Shown: positions 8,204-17,327 of the stretch, piece after piece | Position numbering within the stretch: position 1 is the first letter of the stretch | How the letters are laid out: each line of letters opens with the position of its first letter | From: Haliscomenobacter sp041740695 | GTDB lineage: Bacteria; Bacteroidota; Bacteroidia; Chitinophagales; Saprospiraceae | Length of the DNA stretch: 64,000 nucleotides | NCBI RefSeq assembly: GCF_041740695.1 | Contig: NZ_JBGSLK010000058.1 | Coordinates: 30,655 to 94,654 of the forward strand | Reading direction: 5' to 3' | Program-made: the position numbers and the translations under genes | The notes under the pieces: model-generated | The model's input: the letters and a program-made list of their open reading frames with translations, nothing else | Told to the model about the DNA's origin: nothing | The model's database searches: none

Positions 8204-9001
8204 TTATAAGAGTCTTTCCACTCCATTAGCAGCTTGTTCTCGTACAAAATCCATCAACTTATGGTCTTCGGAAACCGAGCGCAAGGTAGGCACTGCTCGC
8301 TTATCGCCCAATGCGACCAGAATTTCAATGATGGTGATTTGTACTTCGGGACTTTGTTCAGTTGACAAACTGTTGATCAGTGCTTTACGTGCCAGCTGAT
8401 CTTCATTGAATGTACTCAGGGCCTGCGCCGCTTTCATGCGCACATTCACCATGTCATCGAAGTTCAGGGTATGGATCAACGCTTTGATTACCTCTGGGTC
8501 GGCCTTTTGTTGTTGCTCCAATACGTTCACAGCCTGGATGCGGTCGCTGGCGCTGGGTTCGTCCAACATGGCCAGCACCAGCATTTTTTGGGTGCTGTGC
8601 ATCTCATCGCGCAAAGCCATGATTTCAGCTTGTTGCCGCTGATTGATGCGCCAAAACCAGCCAAACCCAAGCCCAACCAACACCAAGGCCACCGCTGCCG
8701 CCGCCTGCAACTCGATGCGCGGAAGCGCGTGGAAGGAAAAAATCCTCCCACGCCAGTTGGGTGATTGCGCTTTGTTTTTTTCTGCTCGTAAAAAATCATT
8801 AAAGTCCTGGTCCAACGCCGCAGAAGGTTGTTGCTCCGGCAATTGTTCCATTTGAGTCCATACCAGTTGTAATTCTTCCAGGCTTTTGCGCAGTTCTGCG
8901 TCTTGGGCCAGTTGTATTTCCAGTTCCTGACGCGCCTCCGGGGACAAAGTGCCCTCGAGGTATTCCATCAGGACTAAGGCAGTTTTATCGTGCATCATCA
9001 T
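8204..9001 (-). CDS. anti-sigma-like membrane protein with HEAT repeats
   Basis: A 265-residue protein. Residues 1-75 are helical and acidic, resembling the zinc-less anti-sigma domain (LMEYLEGTLSPEARQELE). One transmembrane segment spans about 98-118. The C-terminal 120 residues look like HEAT repeats (DPEVIKALIHTLNF, NVRMKAAQAL, SPEVQITIIEILVALGD, ADGVERLL-like end) and should lie in the periplasm. Its ATG overlaps the TGA of the sigma factor (ATGA at 8998-9001), so the two are translationally coupled, which supports an anti-sigma role. The stimulus is unknown. Confidence 0.75.
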   Translation of the reverse strand: MMMHDKTALVLMEYLEGTLSPEARQELEIQLAQDAELRKSLEELQLVWTQMEQLPEQQPSAALDQDFNDFLRAEKNKAQSPNWRGRIFSFHALPRIELQAAAAVALVLVGLGFGWFWRINQRQQAEIMALRDEMHSTQKMLVLAMLDEPSASDRIQAVNVLEQQQKADPEVIKALIHTLNFDDMVNVRMKAAQALSTFNEDQLARKALINSLSTEQSPEVQITIIEILVALGDKRAVPTLRSVSEDHKLMDFVREQAANGVERLL

Positions 9002-9549
9002 AGTTGTTCGAGTTTAAAATAAAGGCTGCGCAATTGTTGCAGGGCGCGGAACACTTTTAGTTTCACAGCCCCTTCCGAGCAGCCAATCAATTCACCCACC
9101 TCGGCGTACTTCATGCGTTGATAGCGGGTCAGCAACAATATTTCCAGTTGCTCTGGCGGCAATTGTTGCATGGCTTTTTCCATCAACACCAGGTTTTCCT
9201 CCCGCCCCAGACCTACGTCGTTCAGCTCGGGCCGGTTTTCGTACTGGCTGATGTCTTCCTGGATCATTTTGCCACCTTTCCTTTGCCAATCGGATTGTAC
9301 ATTGCGCGCAATTTGGTACAACCAGGCGCGAAAGGCCATTCCTTTGCGGTAACTTTGTCGGTACTTGATAACCCGTTCGAAGAGGTTTTGCACCAAATCT
9401 TCACTGGCATCGCGGGCAATGCCCTGGCGCAGAAAGAAGTTGAACAAATTGACCTTGTAGCGCTGAAACAACACGGCTGCCGCATCGAGCTTGCCCTCGG
9501 CAAGTTGTACCATCAGTGCTTCGTCAGTAGGATGTGGTGTGCGCTGCAT
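8998..9549 (-). CDS. ECF RNA polymerase sigma factor
   Basis: A 183-residue sigma-70 family protein of the extracytoplasmic function type. Region 2 (about residues 22-90) includes DASEDLVQNLFERV and FRAWLYQIARN, and region 4 (about 125-175) includes LPPEQLEILLLTRYQRMKYA and a helix-turn-helix GCSEGAVKLKVFRALQQL. Regions 1 and 3 are absent, as usual for the group. It heads a minus-strand run with an anti-sigma-like HEAT protein and two DUF4097 proteins, and probably directs expression of this set. Confidence 0.88.
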   Translation of the reverse strand: MQRTPHPTDEALMVQLAEGKLDAAAVLFQRYKVNLFNFFLRQGIARDASEDLVQNLFERVIKYRQSYRKGMAFRAWLYQIARNVQSDWQRKGGKMIQEDISQYENRPELNDVGLGREENLVLMEKAMQQLPPEQLEILLLTRYQRMKYAEVGELIGCSEGAVKLKVFRALQQLRSLYFKLEQL

Positions 9550-9707
9550 TTTTTCCGTGTGCTTTCTATTTCAGGTTACTTTACTAAAGGGAAAAGGTTA
9601 CGCGAAAAATGATTATTTTTTTCATCGAGAACTTGTTTAAGGAACGTATTGCGGACAAACACCGTTAGCTATTTGTTTTCCAACACCACTAAAAGTAACA
9701 CATTTTC

Positions 9708-10709
9708 ATGATTCGAAAATTGGCCAGCATACGTCAATGCACTGAATTACAAGCCATTCCTGGTGCCGATGCCATTCAGGTAGCCGTTGTGGACGGTTGG
9801 ACTTGTGTGGTTAAAATTGGGGATATTCAAGCTGGGCAAAAGGGAGTTTATTTTGAAATCGATTCTTTTTTACCCGTCGATGATCCTCGTTTTGAATTTC
9901 TGCGCAAATCTTCGCTGCGCAAAATGGGCGATACTGAGGGGTTTCGGCTGCGCACCATCCGTTTGCGGGGACAATTGTCGCAGGGTTTGTTTATGCCACT
10001 GCACTTGTTTCCCGAGGTGGATCCGGCAGAGCCAGTGGGTACCGACCTGACTGAGCGTTTGCGCGTAGACAAATACGAGCCGCCCATCCCAGCCGATTTG
10101 ACTGGGAAGGTGATCGGGCCTTTTCCGGGCTTTATCCCCAAAACGGATGAGGAGCGGGTGCAAAACTTGCTGGAAGAATTTGCCACTTGGCAGGGTTTGT
10201 CATTTGTGGTCAGCGAAAAACTGGATGGAACCTCCTTTACGGCCTACCAGCGCAATGGCCATTTTGGGATCTGTTCGCGCAACTGGGAATTGTCGGACGA
10301 AGATCCCAATTCGTACTGGAAAGTAGCTGCCGAAACGCAGTTGCTGCAAAAACTGGGCAGGCAAAATTTGGCCATCCAGGGCGAAATGATCGGGGAAGGC
10401 ATCCAAAAAAACATGTATAAATTGCGGGGGCAACACTTGTTTGTTTTCCATGTGTTTGACATTGACCAGCACCGTTTTTACTCGTATAGCGAAACGCTGG
10501 ATTTTTGCCGCAACAACGATTTGCAGATTGTGCCGCTGGTCAGCGCCGATTTTCAGTTGCCTGTTAAAGTGGAGGATTTGCTGCGCATGGCGGATGGGCC
10601 GTCAATTCTGAATGAAAAGGCTGGGCGGGAAGGTTTGGTGCTGCGCAGCGCGGATCGGAAGATTTCGTTTAAGGCGATTTCGAATGCCTTTTTGGAGGCA
10701 GAGGATTGA
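9708..10709 (+). CDS. RNA ligase, DRB0094 (Rnl5-like) family
   Basis: A 333-residue ATP-dependent nucleic acid ligase. The nucleotidyl-transfer motif SEKLDGTS places the adenylated Lys near residue 171; later motifs include AIQGEMIGEG (III), EGLVLRS (IV) and KISFKAIS (V). The N-terminal 150 residues form the OB-like module found in the Deinococcus DraRnl type, with the GLFMPL and GPFPGFIPKTDE segments typical of that family. It would seal 3'-OH/5'-phosphate ends with an RNA 3'-OH strand. It stands alone between divergent and convergent neighbours, so context gives no hint of the natural substrate. Confidence 0.85.
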   Translation: MIRKLASIRQCTELQAIPGADAIQVAVVDGWTCVVKIGDIQAGQKGVYFEIDSFLPVDDPRFEFLRKSSLRKMGDTEGFRLRTIRLRGQLSQGLFMPLHLFPEVDPAEPVGTDLTERLRVDKYEPPIPADLTGKVIGPFPGFIPKTDEERVQNLLEEFATWQGLSFVVSEKLDGTSFTAYQRNGHFGICSRNWELSDEDPNSYWKVAAETQLLQKLGRQNLAIQGEMIGEGIQKNMYKLRGQHLFVFHVFDIDQHRFYSYSETLDFCRNNDLQIVPLVSADFQLPVKVEDLLRMADGPSILNEKAGREGLVLRSADRKISFKAISNAFLEAED

Positions 10710-10715
10710 CCCGCT

Positions 10716-10812
10716 CTGAGGTGAATCTTAGGTGTCTTCGGTTTCTTAGGTGGTGAAGATTTGTTCTTTTTCACCACCTAAGAAACCTAAGACACTTAAG
10801 GAATCACCTCAG
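10716..10812. repeat. inverted repeat, family B copy 1
   Basis: Outer arms CTGAGGTGAAT and ATTCACCTCAG-like, inner arms TTTCTTAGGTGGTGAA and TTCACCACCTAAGAAA, with a 12-nt centre. It lies between the convergent RNA ligase and MBOAT genes, so it may also terminate transcription both ways. The arms match copy 2 at 55184-55297; the centres differ. Confidence 0.8.
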
Positions 10813-10846
10813 GTATGACGCTGGAAGGGTTGATTTCGCCAACAGT

Positions 10847-12595
10847 TTAGAACTGGAAATAAATGAACGGCACCACCTCCGCACTCGCCGTCTGAATCAC
10901 CAGCCAAACCACGAAGGCCAATACCAATGACTTGACGGGTGCCGGGCTGCGTTCAAACAAGCCATCCCAGAAACTGTACCAGCGCGTGGGTAAGAAGTGC
11001 AACAAGTAGCCAAGGCCAATCAGCAACAAAACCTGCTTGTAGCCATCCCACAACTGCCCACACAATTCCGGGTGCAGCGAAGAACCAATTTGAGTCAGCA
11101 CCGCCGCTGTGGTGTCCAAAGGAGGATTAGGATTGTTCAAAGCCCCCGCGCGGAACAAAATCCAGCAGAAAGTAACAAAATGGAAAGTCAAAAAAGTACC
11201 TACCCAGGGGCCGATGATCAGCCGATTGCTCATTACATCCACCGCAGTAGCCAATAAGGTGAGCAAAAGCGATAAGCTGAAAAAGACGAGGTTAGCCCAG
11301 CTCAAACTCGACAGCTGCTCGTCCGTAATTCCCCCGCTGGAAGATAGGGTGTACAGGATAAACTGCAAAGTCCCCTGCACCATGACCACAATGATGAAAG
11401 CACGCATAGCTGGGTTGCCCCAAAAACGGCTTTTGCCTGACATGGCCCGATCAATTGCCAGCGCGATGCCGTGCAGCGCACCCCAGGCAATGAATACCCA
11501 ACTGGCACCGTGCCACAAACCGCCCAATACCATGGTGATCATCAGGTTGAAATAGGTAAAAAACTTCCCCCTGCGGTTGCCGCCCAGGGAAATGTACAGA
11601 TAGTCACGCAGCCAACTGGACAGCGAAATGTGCCAGCGGCGCCAGAACTCCTGGATGCTGCTCGAACGATACGGCGTGTGAAAGTTGTCCGGCAACGTAA
11701 AGCCCAACAACAAGGCCAAACCAATGGCCATATCTGAATACCCGGAAAAATCGCAATAAATCTGGATGGCGTAACCATAGGTCGCCATCAGGTTTTCCAG
11801 CCCGGAATACAAGGATGGATTTTCAAAAACCCGGTCTACAAAATTGATGCTGATGTAATCGGAAATGATCGTTTTTTTCAACAACCCGCCCATGATCAGG
11901 ATCAGCGCCCGACTCATTTGTTCATTGCTCAGGATCGGCTTGCGGCGGATTTGGGGTATAAAATCGTGGGCGCGGACAATCGGCCCGGCCAGCAATTGGG
12001 GAAAAAAAGTCACAAAAAAACCGAAGTCCAAAAAGCTGCGCAAAAAAGAGCGAAAGTCTTTCATTTCGGAGCTGACTGGTTTGATCAGCCCCCGATACAC
12101 ATCCAAACTATAACTCAAAGTTTGGAACACAAAAAATGAAATTCCGGCGGGCAAATAGATGTTTTGCAGCGCCCAATCGGTCTGAAAAGAGCTATTGATG
12201 ATGTCGATGAAAAAGTTGGTGTACTTGAAATAAACCAGCATGCCCAGGTTAAAAACCAGGCTGAGGATCAGGAAAAACAATTTACCGCCCTTACCATTTG
12301 CCTTATAAATGAAGTGGCCCAGGAAAAAGTCGACCACCGTAGAAAACACCAGCAGCATGAAGGGGTAGGTGTACAATACCCACAGATTCACTGGCCCTCC
12401 GGTGCATTTGTAGTAAAAAAACAGGGAAAAAATCGTGGTGAGCAGCAAGCGCAGGTTGAAACTGCGCAGCAATAACAAGTACAAGGTGTAAAAAATAAAA
12501 AACAGAATGAAGAACTCCAGGTTGCTAAACAGCAGGGGTCTGGATGCTACATAAGTCCACAATCCTGAAAAGTCGGTCCAGTTAATTGGCGGCAT
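10847..12595 (-). CDS. MBOAT-family O-acyltransferase (AlgI/PatA-like)
   Basis: A 582-residue polytopic membrane protein with about 11-13 hydrophobic segments. The MBOAT signature is present: LGGLWHGASW carries the catalytic His near residue 361, preceded by EFWRRWHISLSSWLRDYLYI, which is typical of the AlgI/PatA/DltB branch. It should move an acetyl group across the membrane onto an extracytoplasmic acceptor. It overlaps the upstream SGNH gene by 14 bp and is translated with it; the LysM in that partner points to peptidoglycan as the acceptor, but alginate-like or other glycans remain possible. Confidence 0.85.
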   Translation of the reverse strand: MPPINWTDFSGLWTYVASRPLLFSNLEFFILFFIFYTLYLLLLRSFNLRLLLTTIFSLFFYYKCTGGPVNLWVLYTYPFMLLVFSTVVDFFLGHFIYKANGKGGKLFFLILSLVFNLGMLVYFKYTNFFIDIINSSFQTDWALQNIYLPAGISFFVFQTLSYSLDVYRGLIKPVSSEMKDFRSFLRSFLDFGFFVTFFPQLLAGPIVRAHDFIPQIRRKPILSNEQMSRALILIMGGLLKKTIISDYISINFVDRVFENPSLYSGLENLMATYGYAIQIYCDFSGYSDMAIGLALLLGFTLPDNFHTPYRSSSIQEFWRRWHISLSSWLRDYLYISLGGNRRGKFFTYFNLMITMVLGGLWHGASWVFIAWGALHGIALAIDRAMSGKSRFWGNPAMRAFIIVVMVQGTLQFILYTLSSSGGITDEQLSSLSWANLVFFSLSLLLTLLATAVDVMSNRLIIGPWVGTFLTFHFVTFCWILFRAGALNNPNPPLDTTAAVLTQIGSSLHPELCGQLWDGYKQVLLLIGLGYLLHFLPTRWYSFWDGLFERSPAPVKSLVLAFVVWLVIQTASAEVVPFIYFQF

Positions 12596-14180
12596 AGGCT
12601 TTTTTCAGCGCATCGTACAGCAATTGCGCCTTCACTAAATATCCTCGTTCGGTAAAATGAATTCCGTCCGCTTGCGCAAGATTCTCGGAACGCCAGCGGC
12701 GCATCGAGCCCAGTCCACCCATGATTTGGTGCAAATCCCACGTGGCTACATTGTGTTCTTGCGTTTGCCTGCGCAATATATCGCGAACCTGCAAACCTAT
12801 GGTATTATCCACCGATTTATTTTTTAATGCATCGGGGTTAATGGTCACTAAAATAGGCACTTGGGGCATTTTGGCTTTCAATTTGGTCAAAAAAGCGTCC
12901 ACTTCCCGCTCTACCTCGGCCATCTTGCTAGCTGGCAAAAAAGATTCGTTGGTGCCCAAGGTGATGATGATCAGATCGGGGTACAACATGGCAGCCTGAT
13001 CTACAAAGTATTCGGCGTGGTTGTAGTGGTAATAAGTCACCCCATTGGCCCCGGCCGCGTTGTACAATACGCCGGAACGGGTGTTGTTTTCCAGCACAAA
13101 TCCAAACAGGGTCGTCCGCTCCTGCCGGGGCTGTCGTTTCAGTCCCTTCAAGCGCAACAAATTTGTGAGGGTATCCAGGTGGACAATGCTGTGGAAGGGT
13201 TGATTGACATCGGCAGCTCCTGCAACCACCTTAGAACCCGCCGTGATAAAAGTAGTGAGGTCGGGTACCGGGCTTGGGGTGGGCGCTGGCGTGACCAGTT
13301 TGGAGGCAGGTATGGTCAGGTTTCGGCCGGGATGGATCAGGTTGCTGTTCAGGTTATTGAGTTTGCGCAGCTCCACGATGTTGCAGTGGTACTTGCGCGA
13401 AATGCTGTACAAGGACTCCCCGGGGCGTACTTTATGAATCGTCGTTGAGGACGGAATGATCGGTTTGCTGTTCACACTGGCAGCTATGACTTTGGTACCC
13501 GTGGGTTTGGGTGGGCTGGCTTGGGGGGTATTGCCCGTTTCGAGCAACATGTCAAATATTTCCGGGCCTTTTTCGTGAAAAATGGTTACCGAGTTGAAGC
13601 GCTGATCCAGGCCGTAACGATCTTGAGGGAAAAGGTCGAGCTCAAAGTTTTCGGAATAGGTGCGTACGCCCATTCCGCTTAGGCCAATGGGCACTTCGGT
13701 GTGTTGGAAGGTGCTTTTGCGCCCCAGCCAGCTGCCAGTAGCGCTGCTTTTGACGTCGCGGGCATTGTAACTTCCCGCCTGGCGGTAGGGGAAAACCAAA
13801 CCGCGCCCGGCGGCACCGTACTCGTACTGGAAAAATGCCCGCATCCAACCGGTGAAATAATCGCCCTGGATGTGAGAATCGCCAATGTGCAAAATGCGCA
13901 CCTGGTTGGACTTACCTGCACGTAGGTCGTCCAAACGCTTGAAAAAGGGTTCCAAACTTTCTTTGCGCTCAATAACGTTGGCGCCAAAATCGATGTAGGG
14001 GTATTGGGCCGGGTCCAATTCCGCTGGCCTAGGGATGGTGTCTTTTGGGGCGGGGGTGATGGGCTTAACCACCACTACCTTGGCTGCTACGGCGGTAGCC
14101 TTGGGTTTTTCGGCCGCAGGGGCACAACCCAGGGATGCCAATACCAGGCTCAGGCAAATCTTAAGGGGGACTTGTAACAT
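12582..14180 (-). CDS. SGNH hydrolase with internal LysM domain
   Basis: A 532-residue envelope protein. The signal sequence ends LASLGC (lipobox Cys 19). The SGNH fold is split: block I ILHIGDSH has Ser 102, then a LysM domain at about 248-291 (KVRPGESLYSISRKYH...HPGRNLTIP), then TLGTNES (block III Gly/Asn) and block V DGIHFTERGY with Asp 505 and His 508. LysM binds N-acetylglucosamine polymers, chiefly peptidoglycan. With the co-translated MBOAT protein this matches the two-part logic of PatA/PatB peptidoglycan O-acetylation, where the SGNH protein does the transfer; an esterase role is the alternative. Confidence 0.8.
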   Translation of the reverse strand: MLQVPLKICLSLVLASLGCAPAAEKPKATAVAAKVVVVKPITPAPKDTIPRPAELDPAQYPYIDFGANVIERKESLEPFFKRLDDLRAGKSNQVRILHIGDSHIQGDYFTGWMRAFFQYEYGAAGRGLVFPYRQAGSYNARDVKSSATGSWLGRKSTFQHTEVPIGLSGMGVRTYSENFELDLFPQDRYGLDQRFNSVTIFHEKGPEIFDMLLETGNTPQASPPKPTGTKVIAASVNSKPIIPSSTTIHKVRPGESLYSISRKYHCNIVELRKLNNLNSNLIHPGRNLTIPASKLVTPAPTPSPVPDLTTFITAGSKVVAGAADVNQPFHSIVHLDTLTNLLRLKGLKRQPRQERTTLFGFVLENNTRSGVLYNAAGANGVTYYHYNHAEYFVDQAAMLYPDLIIITLGTNESFLPASKMAEVEREVDAFLTKLKAKMPQVPILVTINPDALKNKSVDNTIGLQVRDILRRQTQEHNVATWDLHQIMGGLGSMRRWRSENLAQADGIHFTERGYLVKAQLLYDALKKAYAAN

Positions 14181-14412
14181 GACCTGAATGTGATAAGGTT
14201 TCGAGGATGTAGGGGCGTTTCAGGTTCATGGGTGGCTGGAAAGAATACAAGGCTCTTAGGATGGGGTAAAGGTAGGAAAAATTTATGATTGGGGGGGAAT
14301 TTTCAGGTTGGTTATAAGATGCTATCTGGCAGGAAAAGCAGTTGAGCGTATTTGCTCGATTGTTCGGGGTTTGTTCTGCCAAATGCCAAAAAGTGCTTTT
14401 GGGTCTAATTTT

Positions 14413-14550
14413 TTATTTCCTTTGGTGATGAAGGGTTTTAGGGGTTGCAGGTGATTCTTTGATTTTTATACTTTTAATATTCAATGATTTGAGCAGTTGA
14501 AGCAGTTGCTCAACTTCTTGAATGTCTGAAGTTTCGATGGTGACGATCAT
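14413..14550 (-). CDS. small acidic protein, 45 residues
   Basis: ATG at 14550 to TAA at 14413. The product begins MIVTIETSDIQEVEQLLQ and continues as a likely beta strand, amphipathic helix and second strand, ending in a basic tail. The layout resembles the short antitoxin-like proteins common in Bacteroidota, but no toxin gene follows, so it could be a remnant. It is in an AT-rich patch next to the DUF1963 gene. Confidence 0.45.
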   Translation of the reverse strand: MIVTIETSDIQEVEQLLQLLKSLNIKSIKIKESPATPKTLHHQRK

Positions 14551-14643
14551 GCTGAATCTTTTGTGTAAATTAGAGTGATTTCATTGGCTTGTCAAAATAT
14601 GTTTTGGGGTTGGTTGCTCTTGCCTTTCATAAGTCTCTTTTAT

Positions 14644-15432
14644 TTAATCTGGTGCATATTTAACAATCATTTTATCAAACCTTTTAGCAATTAGATCTTC
14701 TTTCATAATAAAGAATTCGACTCTTCCCATATCTCCCCAAACCATTCCTATTTCATAATTAGTCGGAATACTTAAAAGACAAATCAGTTCCTGGTATTTC
14801 TCTTCGTGATATTTTTTATCTCTATCGAATTGGATGATTTTATCTTTCCATTCCTCCCATGACAATTTCCCCAACTGGAAACATTCTTCCTTTGACTTAA
14901 TCAAATCTTCAACTTTACAAACTCCGCTATTCCTACCAAAAAAATCGACCTTATAATTATTCTTATAATCAAACAAGATATTTGTCTCAAGTTCCCCAAA
15001 CCCCATGATTTTCAGGTAAACAGGGTCTTTGTAGCTCCAAGATTCCGAAATCAAAAAAAGGTCATTGTAATTATTTTTTTCATTAGATCTTTCAAATTTT
15101 CCTGATTTGGTTTGTGTGAAATCTGTATCTCCAAGGAAGGGAGTATTGCTAGATACCTCTTTTTTCTCTAAATCATCTGGCGGTTCTGGGTAAAAAATGC
15201 ATTCATATTCGTTCTGAGAAATTGCCCCTATAAACAAACTTAGAATTCCTTTCTTGGGTATAATTTCCGATTCAACATTTAATTCTTCGAAATTTAATTG
15301 AGCAACAAATTCGAAGAAGCCTCTTTCATTTGTAGGATATTCTTCTTCCCTTCTCAGATGAGGAAGCCCGCCAATTTTTGATTGACCTATCTGTACTTCT
15401 TCGTTTAATATTTGAAAGTGAATTGATTCCAT
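14644..15432 (-). CDS. DUF1963 (YwqG-like) protein
   Basis: A 262-residue cytoplasmic protein. The opening IGGLPHLR motif followed by FFEFVAQLNFEEL is typical of DUF1963/YwqG, as are the internal GF-containing strand pairs and the C-terminal GDMGRVEFFIMKEDL. The function of the family is not settled; some members occur near polymorphic toxins as suspected immunity proteins. Base composition is clearly more AT-rich than the neighbours, and lysine and asparagine codons are frequent, which suggests recent acquisition. No toxin gene is adjacent. Confidence 0.75.
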   Translation of the reverse strand: MESIHFQILNEEVQIGQSKIGGLPHLRREEEYPTNERGFFEFVAQLNFEELNVESEIIPKKGILSLFIGAISQNEYECIFYPEPPDDLEKKEVSSNTPFLGDTDFTQTKSGKFERSNEKNNYNDLFLISESWSYKDPVYLKIMGFGELETNILFDYKNNYKVDFFGRNSGVCKVEDLIKSKEECFQLGKLSWEEWKDKIIQFDRDKKYHEEKYQELICLLSIPTNYEIGMVWGDMGRVEFFIMKEDLIAKRFDKMIVKYAPD

Positions 15433-15464
15433 TTTTTCTTTTGCTTATTAAATTTTCCCCCCCC

Positions 15465-17261
15465 TCACGGCGCCTTCACCACCTTATGCACCATCTTCTG
15501 CCGATCCACCTCCAGCACACAGATGTACAGCCCCGTCTTCGCGCTAGCCTCCGGCACCCATACCGCCTCATAATCCCCTGCACTTTTCCGCTCCTCATCC
15601 ACCAGGGTAACCATTTCCTGCCCAAGCGCATTGTAAATCCGCAAGGAAAGTGTACCCGGTGCCCCAATCGAATAGCGAATGTGCAATTGCTGGTTGAATG
15701 GATTGGGAAAAACCTCCCGGATGCCAAAATCTTCACGCACCACCCGAGTTTTGGTGCTCAGCGGAGCAAAGGAACTCGGCAAACTTTCAATCGAATTACC
15801 ACTTACCGCTGTAACCGCGTACCAATATTGCTGGCCATCGATGATGCTGCGATCCTGGTATTGGGTGCTACCCGTTACGGCCAATAAGTTTTTAGGATCC
15901 TGGATGGCGTCCAACCAAAAAGGTTCTTTGGCCGCGTGTACCCGATAGATGGCGTACATACGCGCCTTGGCTTGCCGTCCGTTGGCTTCGGGAGCGCTCC
16001 AACTCAGGTTGATCGAGTTGGTGGCGGGTACCAGGTGCAGGTTTTTGGCTACGCTGGGAGCTTCCAGCGGTTTCCAGGACATGATCGGGGTCAGGGCGGG
16101 ATTGCTGTAAATGCGGTTGCACAAGGAATCCGCCAAGCCCTGGGAGTTGAGCCGAGAAAGGTTGGCTGCCCGGAACATGATCACTCCGGGGATGTTTTTT
16201 TGTCGCGTAAAATAAATCTGGTTGGGAATTTCGGAAGGAGGGTACAAGGCTGCCGTGCCCGCTGTGCTGGGATCGGCGCGGTAAATGGCGATGCCGGGGT
16301 AGAGGTGTCGCCCATTCATTTGGGTTTTCCACCAGTTGGCCAGTTTTTCAAAGTCCTGATTGCCGCCAAAACGCCAGTACAATTGGGGCGCCAGGTAGTC
16401 GATCCATTGTTTTTCCAGCCATACCACCGCGTTGCCGTAGGTCACGTCCGCGCCAGAAAGGCCAGAAATTCCCGGTGGCACGCCGCTGCGCCAAATGCCA
16501 AAGGGGCTCACGCCGTATTTGACCAGGGGCTTGAGGGCATAAGTGGCCGCGCCCAGTTCTTGCACGAAGCGATTGATGTTGTCTTCGCGCCAGGCATTGA
16601 GGGTCAGGCCGTTGCCATATTTAGCAAAACTGGCGGTATCCTGGCTGCCAATGCCTTCGTAGGGATAAAAATAATCGTCGTAATGCAGGCCATCCACGTC
16701 GTAACGTTTGACGATATCGGTGGCCACATCGATGATGTATTGGCGGGCTGCGGGGATGCCAGGATCGAGCAGGAGGATGTTTCGGATGTTCATCATCCAT
16801 TCGGGGTGGCGAATGGATACGTGCAGGGAGTCTTTGGGGTAAGTGGAATTGGTGCTGCGAATGACCCGGAAAGGGTTGAACCAGGCGTGCAACTCCATGC
16901 CGCGTTTGTGGGCTTCCTGGATGGCAAATTGGAGGGGGTCCCAAAAAGGATTGGGGCTTTGGCCTTGTTTGCCGGTGAGGTAATAAGACCAAGGTTCGAG
17001 TGCAGACTGGTAAAAAGCGTCACTTTCAGAGCGCAATTGAAAAAAAACGGCATTGACTCCCGCCTTTTTCAAGTCGTCGAAAATGCGCAGCAGTTCGGTC
17101 TGTTGCTGCTGTGGCGAAGCACCCCGGGTGGGCCAATCCAGGTTGATCACCGTAGAAATCCAGGCGCCGCGAAATTCGTACTTGGGTGCAGCCACGGGCT
17201 GCGCCAAACCCCAGAGGGCAAAACACAAACAAACAGGGAGGAGGACGCAACGGATGGTCAT
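15465..17261 (-). CDS. glycoside hydrolase-like (GHL10/DUF187) with T9SS sorting domain
   Basis: A 598-residue secreted enzyme. The order is signal peptide (ends GLAQ, about residue 21), a GHL10 TIM-barrel domain (about 28-370) beginning YEFRGAWISTVINLDWP, with GVNAVFFQLRSESDAFY and DGLHYDDYFYP strand motifs, a fibronectin III-like region (about 405-490), and a C-terminal sorting domain of about 80 residues starting EVFPNPFNQQLHIRYS and ending KMVHKVVKAP. The last part marks it as a type IX secretion cargo, so it should be released or bound at the cell surface. Family relatives (YngK type) are suspected glycan hydrolases; the substrate is unknown. Confidence 0.85.
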   Translation of the reverse strand: MTIRCVLLPVCLCFALWGLAQPVAAPKYEFRGAWISTVINLDWPTRGASPQQQQTELLRIFDDLKKAGVNAVFFQLRSESDAFYQSALEPWSYYLTGKQGQSPNPFWDPLQFAIQEAHKRGMELHAWFNPFRVIRSTNSTYPKDSLHVSIRHPEWMMNIRNILLLDPGIPAARQYIIDVATDIVKRYDVDGLHYDDYFYPYEGIGSQDTASFAKYGNGLTLNAWREDNINRFVQELGAATYALKPLVKYGVSPFGIWRSGVPPGISGLSGADVTYGNAVVWLEKQWIDYLAPQLYWRFGGNQDFEKLANWWKTQMNGRHLYPGIAIYRADPSTAGTAALYPPSEIPNQIYFTRQKNIPGVIMFRAANLSRLNSQGLADSLCNRIYSNPALTPIMSWKPLEAPSVAKNLHLVPATNSINLSWSAPEANGRQAKARMYAIYRVHAAKEPFWLDAIQDPKNLLAVTGSTQYQDRSIIDGQQYWYAVTAVSGNSIESLPSSFAPLSTKTRVVREDFGIREVFPNPFNQQLHIRYSIGAPGTLSLRIYNALGQEMVTLVDEERKSAGDYEAVWVPEASAKTGLYICVLEVDRQKMVHKVVKAP

Positions 17262-17327
17262 TTGGTGTTTATTTGAATATAATACCCCCGAATTTAGGAT
17301 AAAGCTTGCAAATAAACGCGGTAGTAG

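Noticed and set aside
14161..14382. 73-codon frame upstream of the SGNH gene
   Set aside because: It overlaps the start of the SGNH gene on the same strand in another frame and has no start context, signal or family pattern.
15936..17276. 446-codon open frame opposite the GHL10 gene
   Set aside because: Antisense shadow of a gene with clear domains, signal peptide and sorting domain.
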